Source of the DNA: NORP240 sp942492445
GTDB taxonomy: Bacteria; Pseudomonadota; Gammaproteobacteria; Pseudomonadales; Pseudohongiellaceae
NCBI GenBank assembly: GCA_942492445.1
Contig: CALOEW010000042.1
Coordinates: forward strand, 47,687 to 111,686
Direction of reading: 5' to 3'
Length of the DNA: 64,000 bases
Part shown: piece by piece, positions 27,404-36,562 of the stretch
How the letters are laid out: every line of letters begins with the position of its first letter
Position numbering within the stretch: the first letter of the stretch is position 1
The notes under the pieces: generated by a model
Databases searched by the model: none
Told to the model about the DNA's origin: nothing
Seen by the model: only the letters and a program-made list of their open reading frames with translations
Position numbers and translations under genes: made by a program

Positions 27404-28776
27404 CGACAGTCCCCTCCTACCCTGACGTCCATGCAAGAATGGGCAGTTTGCAGGAACGGCTGAGATCCCATGTTTCTCATATTTCACCACCGCAACTGCC
27501 GGTGGAGGGCCGGGTGGTGCAGATGAAGGGGCTGACACTGGTTGCAGCCGGTTGCCAGGCCACAGTCGGCAGCCGTTGCAAGGTTGTCCTGTCCGAGCAG
27601 AAAGAGATTGAGGCAGAAGTCGTTGGTTTCTCGGAGGATAACCTGTTCCTCATGCCCATCGGAAGAATTCACGGCCTCAGGCCGGGCGCCAGGGTGATTC
27701 CCTTGCCTCATTACCCGGAAGTTGGAGTAGGCCGTTGCCTGCTGGGTCGAATTATCGACAGCCAGGGAAATCCCATTGATGCCCTGCCGCGACTACGGTA
27801 CGAAAAAAACATCCATCTTCTCGGTCCACCGATCAATCCGTTCAATCGCATGCCGATCGACCAGCCTCTCGACGTGGGAGTGAGGGCAATCAATGCACTT
27901 TTCAGCGTGGGCCGGGGTCAGCGCATGGGTCTGTTTGCCGGCAGTGGGGTGGGCAAGAGTGTCCTGTTGGGGCAGATGACCAAGAATACCGAGGCCGATG
28001 TGGTGGTGGTTGGTCTGATCGGCGAACGTGGCAGGGAGGTGCGGGAATTTGTCGACAATATTCTTGGTCGTGACAGTATCGACAGAGCTATCCTGGTCGC
28101 GACACCGGCCGATGATCCGCCCTTGATGCGCCTGCACGGCGCCTGGCGGGCAACCGCCATCGCCGAATACTTCCGCGACCAGGGGAAGCATGTACTGCTG
28201 TTAATGGACTCTTTGACGCGGTTTGCCCAGGCTCAGCGCGAACTTTCTCTGGCAATTGGCGAACCCCCGGTGACCCGGGGCTATTCCCCCTCAGTGTTTG
28301 CCCAATTGCCACAGCTGGTGGAACGCGCGGGAAACGGCGTACAACCTGCCGGTGGGTCGATTACGGCATTCTACACGGTGCTGGCGGAGGCCGACGATCA
28401 GAACGATCCGATCGTGGATGCCACCCGCGCCATTCTCGACGGCCACATCGTTCTTTCCCGCGACCTTGCCGAAGCCGGCGTTTTCCCCGCAATCGATGTG
28501 GAAGCGTCTATCAGCCGCGTAATGAACAGCATCATTGATCCACGCCACCTGGAAGCTGCGACCCGGTTTAAAAAACTCTACAGTCTCTATGAAAAAAACA
28601 GTGACCTTATCAACGTAGGGGCGTACCGGGCCGGCACTGATCAGGAAATCGACCTGGCGATTCAGCTGTTCCCCCGCCTGCTGGCTTTCCTGCAACAGGG
28701 GCAGACCGACAAATCTGCGTACCAGGCAAGCCTGGACGATCTTTACAGCCTGATAGAGATGAAGGAAGCCCGATGA
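27400..28776 (+). CDS. fliI: FliI flagellar export ATPase
   Basis: FliI is the F1-like hexameric ATPase of flagellar export. The 458-residue protein has Walker A GLFAGSGVGKSVLLGQM, the conserved IGERGREVREFVDNILGR, Walker B (VLLLMDSLTRFAQAQRELSL) and SITAFYTVLAEADDQNDP. Overlaps of 4 bases with fliH and fliJ suggest coupled translation. Confidence 0.98.
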   Translation: MTTVPSYPDVHARMGSLQERLRSHVSHISPPQLPVEGRVVQMKGLTLVAAGCQATVGSRCKVVLSEQKEIEAEVVGFSEDNLFLMPIGRIHGLRPGARVIPLPHYPEVGVGRCLLGRIIDSQGNPIDALPRLRYEKNIHLLGPPINPFNRMPIDQPLDVGVRAINALFSVGRGQRMGLFAGSGVGKSVLLGQMTKNTEADVVVVGLIGERGREVREFVDNILGRDSIDRAILVATPADDPPLMRLHGAWRATAIAEYFRDQGKHVLLLMDSLTRFAQAQRELSLAIGEPPVTRGYSPSVFAQLPQLVERAGNGVQPAGGSITAFYTVLAEADDQNDPIVDATRAILDGHIVLSRDLAEAGVFPAIDVEASISRVMNSIIDPRHLEAATRFKKLYSLYEKNSDLINVGAYRAGTDQEIDLAIQLFPRLLAFLQQGQTDKSAYQASLDDLYSLIEMKEAR

Positions 28777-29201
28777 AGCGTTCCGACAGAATGGCCAGGC
28801 TGCACCGAATTCACAAGCTGAAGGAAGAGCTGGCAGCCGCCAGGCATGCAGATGCCCGGGCGCGCAACGACTTACTGCAGGCACAACTGGACAAGTTGCA
28901 GGACTATTGGCGAGAGTACAGCGCCAGCCTGGAAGTATTGAAAAAATCCACCAGCTGTGCCGGCGAACTGCTGGCGCATCATCGGTTTCTCGGCAAGCTC
29001 GACGAGGCGATCACACAGCAGCGAACCGCGCTGGAAAAATGTAAGGAAGCACTGGAGACAACCGGGCAGGAACTGGTTGAACGCGGCATGCAGGCCAAGG
29101 CAATTGACAATGCCACCGCCGGGATTCGCGAACAGGAGCAGATCTCTGAACGCAGAAAAATACAGAAGGAAGTTGATGAGCTTGTTGCCAATAATTACTA
29201 A
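28773..29201 (+). CDS. fliJ: FliJ export apparatus stalk/chaperone
   Basis: FliJ is the coiled-coil stalk that links FliI to FlhA. The 142-residue protein is almost entirely alpha-helical coiled coil (MARLHRIHKLKEELAAARHA to SERRKIQKEVDELVANNY), the family pattern. Its TAA stop (29199-29201) overlaps the first two bases (AA) of the terminal repeat of a miniature element that begins at 29200. Confidence 0.93.
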   Translation: MKRSDRMARLHRIHKLKEELAAARHADARARNDLLQAQLDKLQDYWREYSASLEVLKKSTSCAGELLAHHRFLGKLDEAITQQRTALEKCKEALETTGQELVERGMQAKAIDNATAGIREQEQISERRKIQKEVDELVANNY

Positions 29202-29471
29202 GGAACCTCTGATCAATTATGGAATCGCTCTGGCTTTCAGGCGAGTTCACTGACAAGGCGCGTTGCCGCCGGCATGCGTCGGCCTGTCAAGGCAATGCAA
29301 CGAAGGCAGTGGGGTCGCCTGGAAGCCCCTTCGGGCGGGGCCTGTCGGGCGCCACTGCGTTGTTGTCGCACTTGGCAAGGGCTATGGCCATTCCCTGCGC
29401 ACGACGCCTAGCAGTGACGCCCGACAGACTCCCGCAGAGCAGTTCCATAATTGATCATAGGTTCCTTAATT
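29200..29471. mobile_element. MITE-like element between fliJ and fliK
   Basis: The left end AAGGAACCTCTGATCAATTA (extending to TGGAA) is mirrored by the right end at about 29445-29469 (revcomp AAGGAACCTATGATCAATTA, then TGGAA), one mismatch in 25. Flanking TA/TAA on both sides suggests a short target duplication. The roughly 220-base interior has GC-rich inverted segments (GGGGTCGCCTGG; GCCACTGCGTTG) and no coding frame that I can support, so it would need a transposase supplied elsewhere. The segment CAGACTCCCGCAGAGCAG near its right end recurs in the element at 62905-62972. Confidence 0.75.
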
Positions 29472-29514
29472 CAGGCTCGCAGCGGCGCACCCATCGTTTC
29501 AAATAACAGACAAG

Positions 29515-29530
29515 TGGCTCGATTTTTGCA
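29515..29530 (+). promoter_or_regulatory. Sigma-54 promoter of fliK
   Basis: TGGCTCGATTTTTGCA matches the sigma-54 consensus with correct GG-to-GC spacing and a perfect TTGCA -12 box. It lies just past the repeat element and 108 bases before fliK, so fliK and fliN can be expressed independently of the upstream fliE-J operon. Confidence 0.7.
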
Positions 29531-29638
29531 TTTTGAATTGTGCAGTACTTGCCCTGGGGCAGACAGGGTGTCATGGCGTTCTGTCTCAGACAATGCTGCA
29601 ATCACTGTGAAGCGGATAGCGAATTCAGTAATACTACA

Positions 29639-31338
29639 ATGACGGTACTTTTGAATCTCAGCCCACCGGATCTGCAGGTACTGCCTGGACATGGCGTATC
29701 CAAGGCACCCAGGTCGCCGGCGGGTAGCGTGGCTCCGGCGGGAGACCGCAACGAGGATTTTGAGCAACTGATGAAGACAGGGGGCGTCGGCAGAGGCGTT
29801 TCGCACCGACAAAAATCCGATACTGGTGAAAATCCGACTGCGACACAGGAAACCCGGTCCCTGGACCACCCGCACCAACATGGCTTTGTCTACGGGGCAC
29901 CGGGAGATGGCGGGAGCCCCGGCCAGCCCTCCGCCGATACCCGGTTTCATGGCGGCGATATCCCCCTGCCTTTCATGGGGCTGACTGACCAGACCCCTGA
30001 AGAGCTGAAATCCCCTGCGGTCAATGACCTGGACCCGGAAGTTCCGGACGCCGTGCAGGGTTTCCGGCCCGGCGACGGCGCCTTTTCGGGGCCGATCCAA
30101 GCTGCCGCAATTGCCGGTTCCCGGCCTGATTCCGGGGTTGCTTCGGAAAGCCCTGGCGGGTCGCCTGATCGGGTCCAGCTCAGCCCCGGTTCCGGACCGG
30201 CAACCATTCTCTTGGCAAAAAACCACGCTACCGAATCCGCTGCTTCCAGCCCTAGGGAACCTGGATTGTCCACCACCCCCAGCACCAGTGGAAAGCGCCC
30301 GGGGACACCCTCAGCCCGGGCTTCAGAGTGGGTAACCAAGGACCCCAATCAGGCATGGATCTGCCAGCCACCACTGCCATTGATCAGGCACGATTTCTCG
30401 CGGGACTGGGCGCCAGGCCCTTTGCAGCCACACCGGCTGCGCCCGCCGCTGGGGTAATCGATAACCCGGAGGCGGATCCGATTACGGCAGTCACATCCGG
30501 AGAGGGCGGTAAGACAAGCGGCAAGGATTCGCCCACCGGCGGCAATCCATTGCCGTCTGTTCTGCTACAGACCCCTGCCCGTGATGCTCCCGGGCTGGTC
30601 GATCGCATCGACAGGATGACCCGCGCTATTGGACACCAGAGGGAGGCACTTTCGACCAGGCTCAACCGGGACAATTCCAGCTCGGAAATTTTTTCGTTGA
30701 ACAGCACCCGGAATATGGCGGCACAGGTCATCAGCAGGATCGTAGCTCCTGCACAGCCTGCCTCGACACCCGGTGATGATTCCCTCGCTGTGCAGTCAGC
30801 CGGGCAGGAATCCCAGTCCGCGCTTCTCGGGGCAAGCTCCCTGCATGGCGTCGAGAAATCGCCCATGGGGCGCATCGCCACACTTTCGGGGCTGACCGGC
30901 AACGCTGGATTCTCCCTTCATGTGACACCGGACAGCCCTGCATGGAGCAGCCAGCTTGGCAATCATATCCGCTGGATGAACAACGTGAATCTTTCTTCCG
31001 CGGAGTTGAAACTTTATCCGGCCGAACTGGGTACACTTGAAATCCATATTGCCGCAGACGACGACCAGACCCGTGTAAGCTTTATCACCAGCAATGCCGC
31101 GGCCAGGGATCTAATCGAATCGTCACTGCCTCGACTGCGGGAATTGCTGGGTCAAAGTGGCTTGCTGCTGGAACAGGGGGACGTGACACACCGCGACTCC
31201 AGCCCTGACAGTTCAGGGAGCAGAATGGCTCACGGCAACGGAACGATGGCAGATCCCATTGAGGCAGAAATCGATGGGCCGATACCTTCGATCTATCGAC
31301 GAACCAACGGCGATCACCAGATTGACCAGTTCGCGTAG
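29639..31338 (+). CDS. fliK: FliK hook-length control protein (one frameshift)
   Basis: FliK is the secreted ruler that measures the hook and triggers the FlhB switch. The N-terminal part (ATG 29639, MTVLLNLSPPDLQVLPGHGV) is Pro/Gly/Ser-rich and disordered; it stays open to 30457. The second frame, open from 30328 to 31338, holds the C-terminal Flg_hook domain (WMNNVNLSSAELKLYPAELG, TLEIHIAADDDQTRVSF, SLPRLRELLGQSGLLLEQG). The frames overlap between 30328 and 30457, so the shift lies there, in unconserved sequence. Restored length is about 565 residues. Confidence 0.88.
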
Positions 31339-31381
31339 GACCTGAAAAAATCGAAACGGAGAATCCGACCGGGAACCCACT

Positions 31382-31774
31382 ATGACCGACAACAATGAAA
31401 CGACTGATTCCGTCGCCGATGCACAAGCCGGCAGCGAACACACTGGTCTGGAACCGGAACCGAGCGAGACCGAAGCACCCGTTAAAGACAGACCAGCTTC
31501 AGCGGCTGGCAACAGCGAAGTCAACATTGAAGCGTTGATGAAAGTTCCAGTGGCACTGTCAATTGAAGTCGGCCGTAAAAGGATACGTCTCGATGACCTC
31601 CTGGACACACAGGAGGGCTCGGTCATAGAACTGGACAAACTGTTGAACGAGCCGCTGGATATTCTGGTAAACGGCGCATTGATCGCCCACGGAGTCATCG
31701 TCCTGGCCCAGGATCGTTTCGGCATCCAGATAACCGATATTCTAAGCCCCGAAGAAAGGGCCAGAACCCTTTAA
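31382..31774 (+). CDS. fliN: FliN-type C-ring protein (stand-alone SpoA domain)
   Basis: This 130-residue protein has an acidic N-terminal tail and one SpoA/FliN domain at about 40-125 (VPVALSIEVGRKRIRLDDLL, LNEPLDILVNGALIAHGVIV, AQDRFGIQITDIL). FliN forms the base of the C ring. It is a second FliN-type domain beside the one fused to FliM at 17486-18907. It follows fliK, 43 bases on, and its TAA stop (31772-31774) lies within a TTTAAGGAACC repeat-like end. Confidence 0.93.
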   Translation: MTDNNETTDSVADAQAGSEHTGLEPEPSETEAPVKDRPASAAGNSEVNIEALMKVPVALSIEVGRKRIRLDDLLDTQEGSVIELDKLLNEPLDILVNGALIAHGVIVLAQDRFGIQITDILSPEERARTL

Positions 31775-31816
31775 GGAACCGGCCTTGTCGATATTCGACG
31801 GAAGCTGGAAAACTGC

Positions 31817-33091
31817 TCAGTCATCCAGTTTCGAGAACAGCTCTGCAGTCCAGGTAATGGATTCGATGTAGCTCTTGATGAGATCCTGACTGCCCAGGTT
31901 CTTGATAGACAGGTTATCCCAGTCACCTTTCTCGTACCGAATAATGGCCTGTAACAATCGGCCGTATTCCCCTTCACCGGAAACCAGTGCAGTTACGATA
32001 TTATCAGCCAGAGGAAGCTGTTTGAGAATCACTTCCATGGGCAGATCCATGATCGCATCAATGGATGAAAACAGGCCGGTAATAAAGCCCACCTCACCAA
32101 CGTAGCCACATTTAAGCGACAGCGTTTGCATCATTCGGGCCCGACGCAGACTCTGGGACAGCAGCTCCTGTGGCTTGTCCTCGATATCGGTCAGGACGAT
32201 GATGCACATCCAATCCCTTATCGTCTTGAGACCCAGGGCAACGATTGCTTCCCGGACTGACTTGATTTCCCTGCGAAAATTGTAGAATGCCGAGTTGATG
32301 ATCCGCAGGATCTTGTAGCTGATACCAACATCCCTGCTGACCAGGCTTTCCAGCTCCGAAATGTCGCAGTTGGAGTCCTGCAGCTTGGCGAGAATCTGCA
32401 GTACCGCCAGCCGGTTGGGCTTGATGGACTGGCCGGTGAGTATCATCGGTTTACAGAAGTAGAAGCCCTGAAAGAAATCGAAACCCATGTTTTTACACAG
32501 CTCGAACTCTTCGTGAGTCTCCACTTTCTCAGCCAGCAGTTTGATGTTTCTCGCCTGAAGAGCCTTGATTTCAGGTTCCAGCTTGGTGATGTCACACCCA
32601 AGCAGGTCAATCTTCACGATATCGATAACGTCGAAAAGGGCTTCTTTGTCATCGGTGAAGATATAATCGTCCAGTGCCAGCGTATAGCCCCTGCGTGACA
32701 GCTTCTGCAGCCCGCGGACTACCGCGTCATCTACCACCACATCCTCGAGCACTTCGACAACAAGTGATTTTGAAGACAATGGCAGAGGTATCTCCCCTAC
32801 CAGGAACTCCCTGGTGAAATTGACGAAGACCTGACGGCTTTCAGCTATATCCTGAATACACATGTCCACGAATGCATTCAGGATAACCTGGCTGCTTGCC
32901 ACACTGCCGTCCTTGAACCGGGCTGTGCTGTCGCCACAACTCCGGAACAACAGTTCATAGGAGAAGACTTCCGAATTTCTGTCAAAGATCGGCTGGCGCG
33001 CGATGAAAATATCGGTCTTTCCAGTCGGCTTGCCAACAACTTGCGCAACGCCGGATTCGATTGTGTGGGATTTTTCTGCTGCTTGTGGCAT
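31817..33091 (-). CDS. EAL-like/HDOD signalling protein (YuxH type)
   Basis: This 424-residue cytoplasmic protein joins an EAL-like domain (about 25-220) to an HDOD domain (about 225-400). The EAL-like part reads YELLFR, FVNFTREFL, VVEVLED, ALDDYIF, VKIDLLG and LAEKVETHEEFE; several phosphodiesterase residues are present, but the signature is altered as in the YuxH/COG3434 family, so activity on c-di-GMP is uncertain. HDOD domains usually lack phosphodiesterase activity and act as scaffolds. It converges on fliN. A role in motility or c-di-GMP signalling is inference from position. Confidence 0.88.
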   Translation of the reverse strand: MPQAAEKSHTIESGVAQVVGKPTGKTDIFIARQPIFDRNSEVFSYELLFRSCGDSTARFKDGSVASSQVILNAFVDMCIQDIAESRQVFVNFTREFLVGEIPLPLSSKSLVVEVLEDVVVDDAVVRGLQKLSRRGYTLALDDYIFTDDKEALFDVIDIVKIDLLGCDITKLEPEIKALQARNIKLLAEKVETHEEFELCKNMGFDFFQGFYFCKPMILTGQSIKPNRLAVLQILAKLQDSNCDISELESLVSRDVGISYKILRIINSAFYNFRREIKSVREAIVALGLKTIRDWMCIIVLTDIEDKPQELLSQSLRRARMMQTLSLKCGYVGEVGFITGLFSSIDAIMDLPMEVILKQLPLADNIVTALVSGEGEYGRLLQAIIRYEKGDWDNLSIKNLGSQDLIKSYIESITWTAELFSKLDD

Positions 33092-33540
33092 TTACTTTTT
33101 CCTTGTTCTTACGATCAGCGATGAAGCTTGATTCTGGCCATGGAGGTGCCTCTGCACAATTACCTCGGAGCCTCATGGAAATTGAGCAGAGATACCCCGA
33201 CCTGTAAACGACATAATCTGCTCCAAACTTTAGGGAACCTCTGATACGCGGCTCTCGATCTGATGACTTTATTTTCAGTTTCAGCCAGTTTGTCAACGGG
33301 CAACCCACCATAAGCCCGGGCTGTTGAGGTTGTAGAGCACAGGGACACGAAACCCCACTGAATTACGGGGAAATTGCATAACTGTACCCTTCACTGAATT
33401 CTAATCCCGGTCACGCGGTTTTTGTGTGACGCGGCACCCAACCCGACAATGCAGCCGGTTGACCTGTTGATGCTGATGCACAATACAAGTCCTGTTGCTA
33501 TCCTGTATTCTGGGCCTTTACTTCCGGATTGGAGTTTGCG
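33092..33540. other. Intergenic region with one dispersed-repeat end
   Basis: This 449-base gap between two divergent genes has no gene I can support. It holds one repeat end, TTTAGGGAACCTCTGATACG, from 33229. Promoters for both flanking genes should lie here, but I see no strong match. Confidence 0.5.
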
Positions 33541-35406
33541 ATGAAATACTCGATTGCGTTTTCAATGTTGTTGACCCTGAGTGGGTTGCTCCACGGTCAG
33601 AGCCGATTTGAAGTATCCGAAGCCGGTATCCTGGAAATCCAGACTGCCCTGGTCAGCGGGCAGGTGACTTCGGTGGAACTGGTGCAGAAATACCTGGCCA
33701 GGATCGCGGCCTACGATCAGCAGGGCCCGAAGCTGAACAGCCTGGTAAGGGTCAACTCCCGGGCCCTGGAAATCGCCACGGCTCTGGACACAGAGCGGCG
33801 CATTTCGGGCCCGCGTGGCCCTCTTCACGGAATACCGATCATCCTCAAGGACAACTACAACACCGTCGACATGCCAACAACCGGTTCATCCGTCGCCCTG
33901 GCTGGATTCACTCCCTCTGCGAGTGCCACTCAGGTGGACCGGCTTGTCGATGCCGGCGCCATTATCCTGGCCAAGTCCAATCTTCACGAATTCGCCTACG
34001 GTATCACCAGTGTTGGCTCCCTGGCAGGGCAGACTCGAAATCCCTATGATCCGCGCCGGGTTCCCGGTGGATCGAGCGGCGGGACTGCAGCCGCCATCGC
34101 CGCGAGCTTCGGTGCAGTCGGTATGGGCTCCGATACCTGCGGTTCGATTCGCATACCGTCGGCCTACAACAACCTCGTCGGCCTGAGGCCCAGCAAGGGG
34201 CTTAGCAGCATTCATGGTGTCATGCCCTTATCCCACACCCAGGACGTGGCCGGACCACTGGCACGGAGCGTGACCGACCTTGCCCTGGTGCTTGATGTCG
34301 TTGCCGGCTACGATCCGCGGGACTACGCCACGGCAATCATGTCCAACAGGCCGTCACCGGAGTTTTTCGCCAACCTCAACAGCGAGTCACTGGCAGGCTT
34401 ACGTCTCGGCAGATTGAATGACTACATGACGCGTGCAGACAGTAATGTGGCTCGTGTCATCGACGAAGCGCTGGAGGAACTCGCCGTTTCCGGTGTGGAA
34501 ATAGTCGAGCTCGACGCCCCGGGGCTTGGTTCATTGGTGGCCCAATCTGGATTGATTGGTTTCGAATTTCAACAGGATATTAACGACTACTTCATCACAT
34601 TCGGCAGTTCAAGGATCGGGAGCCTGAGGGAGGTCGTCCAGATGGGCCTGTACCACGAGGCCATTCAGAACCCATTAACACGCAGCCTCACCACAGAATT
34701 CGATGAACAGGCCTACCTTCAGGCCCATGCCGCCCGCTCCGAATTGCGCGTTTCACTGGAAGAGCTTCTGACCACAAACGATCTTGACGCGCTGGTCTAT
34801 CCACCGATTGGTGAGTTGCCGGTATTTACAGGCGAGTCCCAGCCGGGAAACAATTGCAGCCTCAGTGCTAATTCCGGCCTGCCGGCAATCAGTGTCCCGG
34901 CCGGGTTTTCCACCAGCGGGTTGCCGGTTGGCCTGGAGTTGCTGGGTCACTTCATGAGCGATACACGACTGGTATCCATTGCCTACAGAATTGAGCAACT
35001 TCTCAGGCCACGGAAAGCACCCATTGCCACGCCTGTTCTTAAAGACAGTCTGGCTCCCGGACCGCTGCAGTCCCGATGGCACTACAATCAGTCGGGTCTG
35101 AACGTTACTGCCACCTTCACTTATGACCAGACGTTACGTCAACTGCAATACCAGGTTATCAATGAAAGCAAGAACCCGGAGGATGTGTTTTCCCTGGCAT
35201 TAATGATCGACGATGCGCCGGTCGGCGAACTCGACGATCCCGTGGTTGCAACCGTTCTGTCCCCAGGCGCGGCATCCGCACAGGACCTGTTATTCGTGCG
35301 GGCCGGCCTGCACCAGGCAATGACTGATGACCGGCTCTACGTACGGCTGTTTGCTGAAGGGATCCCTGTGCAGGGCATCTCCGAAGTTCTGGACTTCAAT
35401 CGATAA
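33541..35406 (+). CDS. Exported amidase (amidase signature family) with extra C-terminal domain
   Basis: This 621-residue protein starts at ATG 33541 (MKYSIAFSMLLTLSGLLHGQ), a signal peptide, so it acts outside the cytoplasm. The amidase signature domain shows the Ser-cisSer-Lys triad: lysine in GIPIILKDNYNT, GGSSGGTAAAIAASFG and GSDTCGSIRIPSAYNN. Such enzymes hydrolyse C-N amide bonds; the substrate cannot be told. About 110 residues after the amidase fold (from SRWHYNQSGLNVTATFTYDQ) form a separate probably beta-rich domain unknown to me. A TTG/GTG start four codons upstream is less likely. Confidence 0.88.
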   Translation: MKYSIAFSMLLTLSGLLHGQSRFEVSEAGILEIQTALVSGQVTSVELVQKYLARIAAYDQQGPKLNSLVRVNSRALEIATALDTERRISGPRGPLHGIPIILKDNYNTVDMPTTGSSVALAGFTPSASATQVDRLVDAGAIILAKSNLHEFAYGITSVGSLAGQTRNPYDPRRVPGGSSGGTAAAIAASFGAVGMGSDTCGSIRIPSAYNNLVGLRPSKGLSSIHGVMPLSHTQDVAGPLARSVTDLALVLDVVAGYDPRDYATAIMSNRPSPEFFANLNSESLAGLRLGRLNDYMTRADSNVARVIDEALEELAVSGVEIVELDAPGLGSLVAQSGLIGFEFQQDINDYFITFGSSRIGSLREVVQMGLYHEAIQNPLTRSLTTEFDEQAYLQAHAARSELRVSLEELLTTNDLDALVYPPIGELPVFTGESQPGNNCSLSANSGLPAISVPAGFSTSGLPVGLELLGHFMSDTRLVSIAYRIEQLLRPRKAPIATPVLKDSLAPGPLQSRWHYNQSGLNVTATFTYDQTLRQLQYQVINESKNPEDVFSLALMIDDAPVGELDDPVVATVLSPGAASAQDLLFVRAGLHQAMTDDRLYVRLFAEGIPVQGISEVLDFNR

Positions 35407-35602
35407 TGACATGGTGCTCTGCCTTGGCACTCTAAAAGCCCGCAATTCAGAGACCATTGAGGACATTGCATTGAGCTTCTGAATTCAGATTCGATACAGC
35501 CGGTTAAAGCCTGGAATGACGGTAGGCGAAAATGGCAAAGGAACCTGTGTACCGCAGCGCATTGTGGTACCTGATCAGAAGATTCCCGGAGTAAGCTGAC
35601 AA

Positions 35603-36562
35603 ATGAACCTGTACTCTGAATCAAAATGCCCGCAATTTCGCAGTTCTGCCTTCAGCCGCGGGAGGTTTATCAGCCTGACAGCCTGTTTCGTCACACTCGT
35701 CACGACACTATTACCTGCACATCTGCTGGCACAGCAACCTGAAGAACGCGGGATTACCGAGAACATCTCCGGCTCGGAACAGGTTCCCGACTGGGACGGA
35801 CTAAAAAGTGATACCTGGTATTTTCTGGGTGCACAGGTGGCTTCGCTGGGTGTGCTCTACACACTGCCGAAAGCGGTTTCCAACTGGGGAGAGGAGCAGA
35901 AGGACAATTACAGTCTTTCCAAATGGCGGGAAAATGTGTCTGAACCACATCTGGACGGGGATGATTTCTACCTGAACTATATTCTGCACCCTTATTGGGG
36001 TGCCACCTACTATGTGCGCGCCAGGGAGCGGGGCTACAACAAGGTGGATTCGTTCTGGTATTCCACGTTTCTATCCACGTTTTATGAAATGGGGCCGGAA
36101 GCGCTGTTTGAACAGCCGTCAATTCAGGATCTGCTTGTCACACCCGTGTTCGGTGCCTGGTTGGGGGAGTATTTCATGGGGATTCGAAACACGATCAGAC
36201 AACGGTCATCGGCCCGCGGCCACCGGACCACAGGCGAAAACTGGATCTGGTACCTGACTGACCCACTGAACTTTCTGAGCCGGGGGATAGGGCGGCTGTT
36301 CGGGGAGGAAACCAGTTTCAGCTTTCGCCCGTTCCGGGCAGACAGGTCCGAGGTCGCAGCACTGACCTTTGGCAGATTTCAGGAATCGGTCAATCCCGTA
36401 ACCCGTTCCGCTCTGCCAGCCACGGTGTCGGGCTTCAGCCAGGGTCATGGGTCGGGCCTGTCATCGGCTCAAGCCGGCACAGATTCGCGCTTTAACCAGG
36501 CCCGGCCACGAAGCGAGTCGGTGGAGCGCATCACGGGTATTTCTGTCACGCTGACCTGGTAA
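35603..36562 (+). CDS. DUF3943-type exported/outer-membrane-associated protein
   Basis: This 319-residue protein begins with a signal peptide (RFISLTACFVTLVTTLLPAH ending LLAQ). The body has the pattern of DUF3943 proteins: LNYILHPYWGATYYVRARER, FWYSTFLSTFYEMGPEALFE and IQDLLVTPVFGAWLGEYFMG. Their function is not established. The 196-base gap before it holds partly repeated sequence (AAAGCCCGCAATTC near 35430, AATGCCCGCAATTT near 35625) and no gene. Confidence 0.8.
   Translation: MNLYSESKCPQFRSSAFSRGRFISLTACFVTLVTTLLPAHLLAQQPEERGITENISGSEQVPDWDGLKSDTWYFLGAQVASLGVLYTLPKAVSNWGEEQKDNYSLSKWRENVSEPHLDGDDFYLNYILHPYWGATYYVRARERGYNKVDSFWYSTFLSTFYEMGPEALFEQPSIQDLLVTPVFGAWLGEYFMGIRNTIRQRSSARGHRTTGENWIWYLTDPLNFLSRGIGRLFGEETSFSFRPFRADRSEVAALTFGRFQESVNPVTRSALPATVSGFSQGHGSGLSSAQAGTDSRFNQARPRSESVERITGISVTLTW

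Noticed and set aside
29540..29638. Upstream extension of the fliK frame
   Set aside because: The extension overlaps the sigma-54 promoter region and lacks a ribosome site; FliK most likely starts at 29639.
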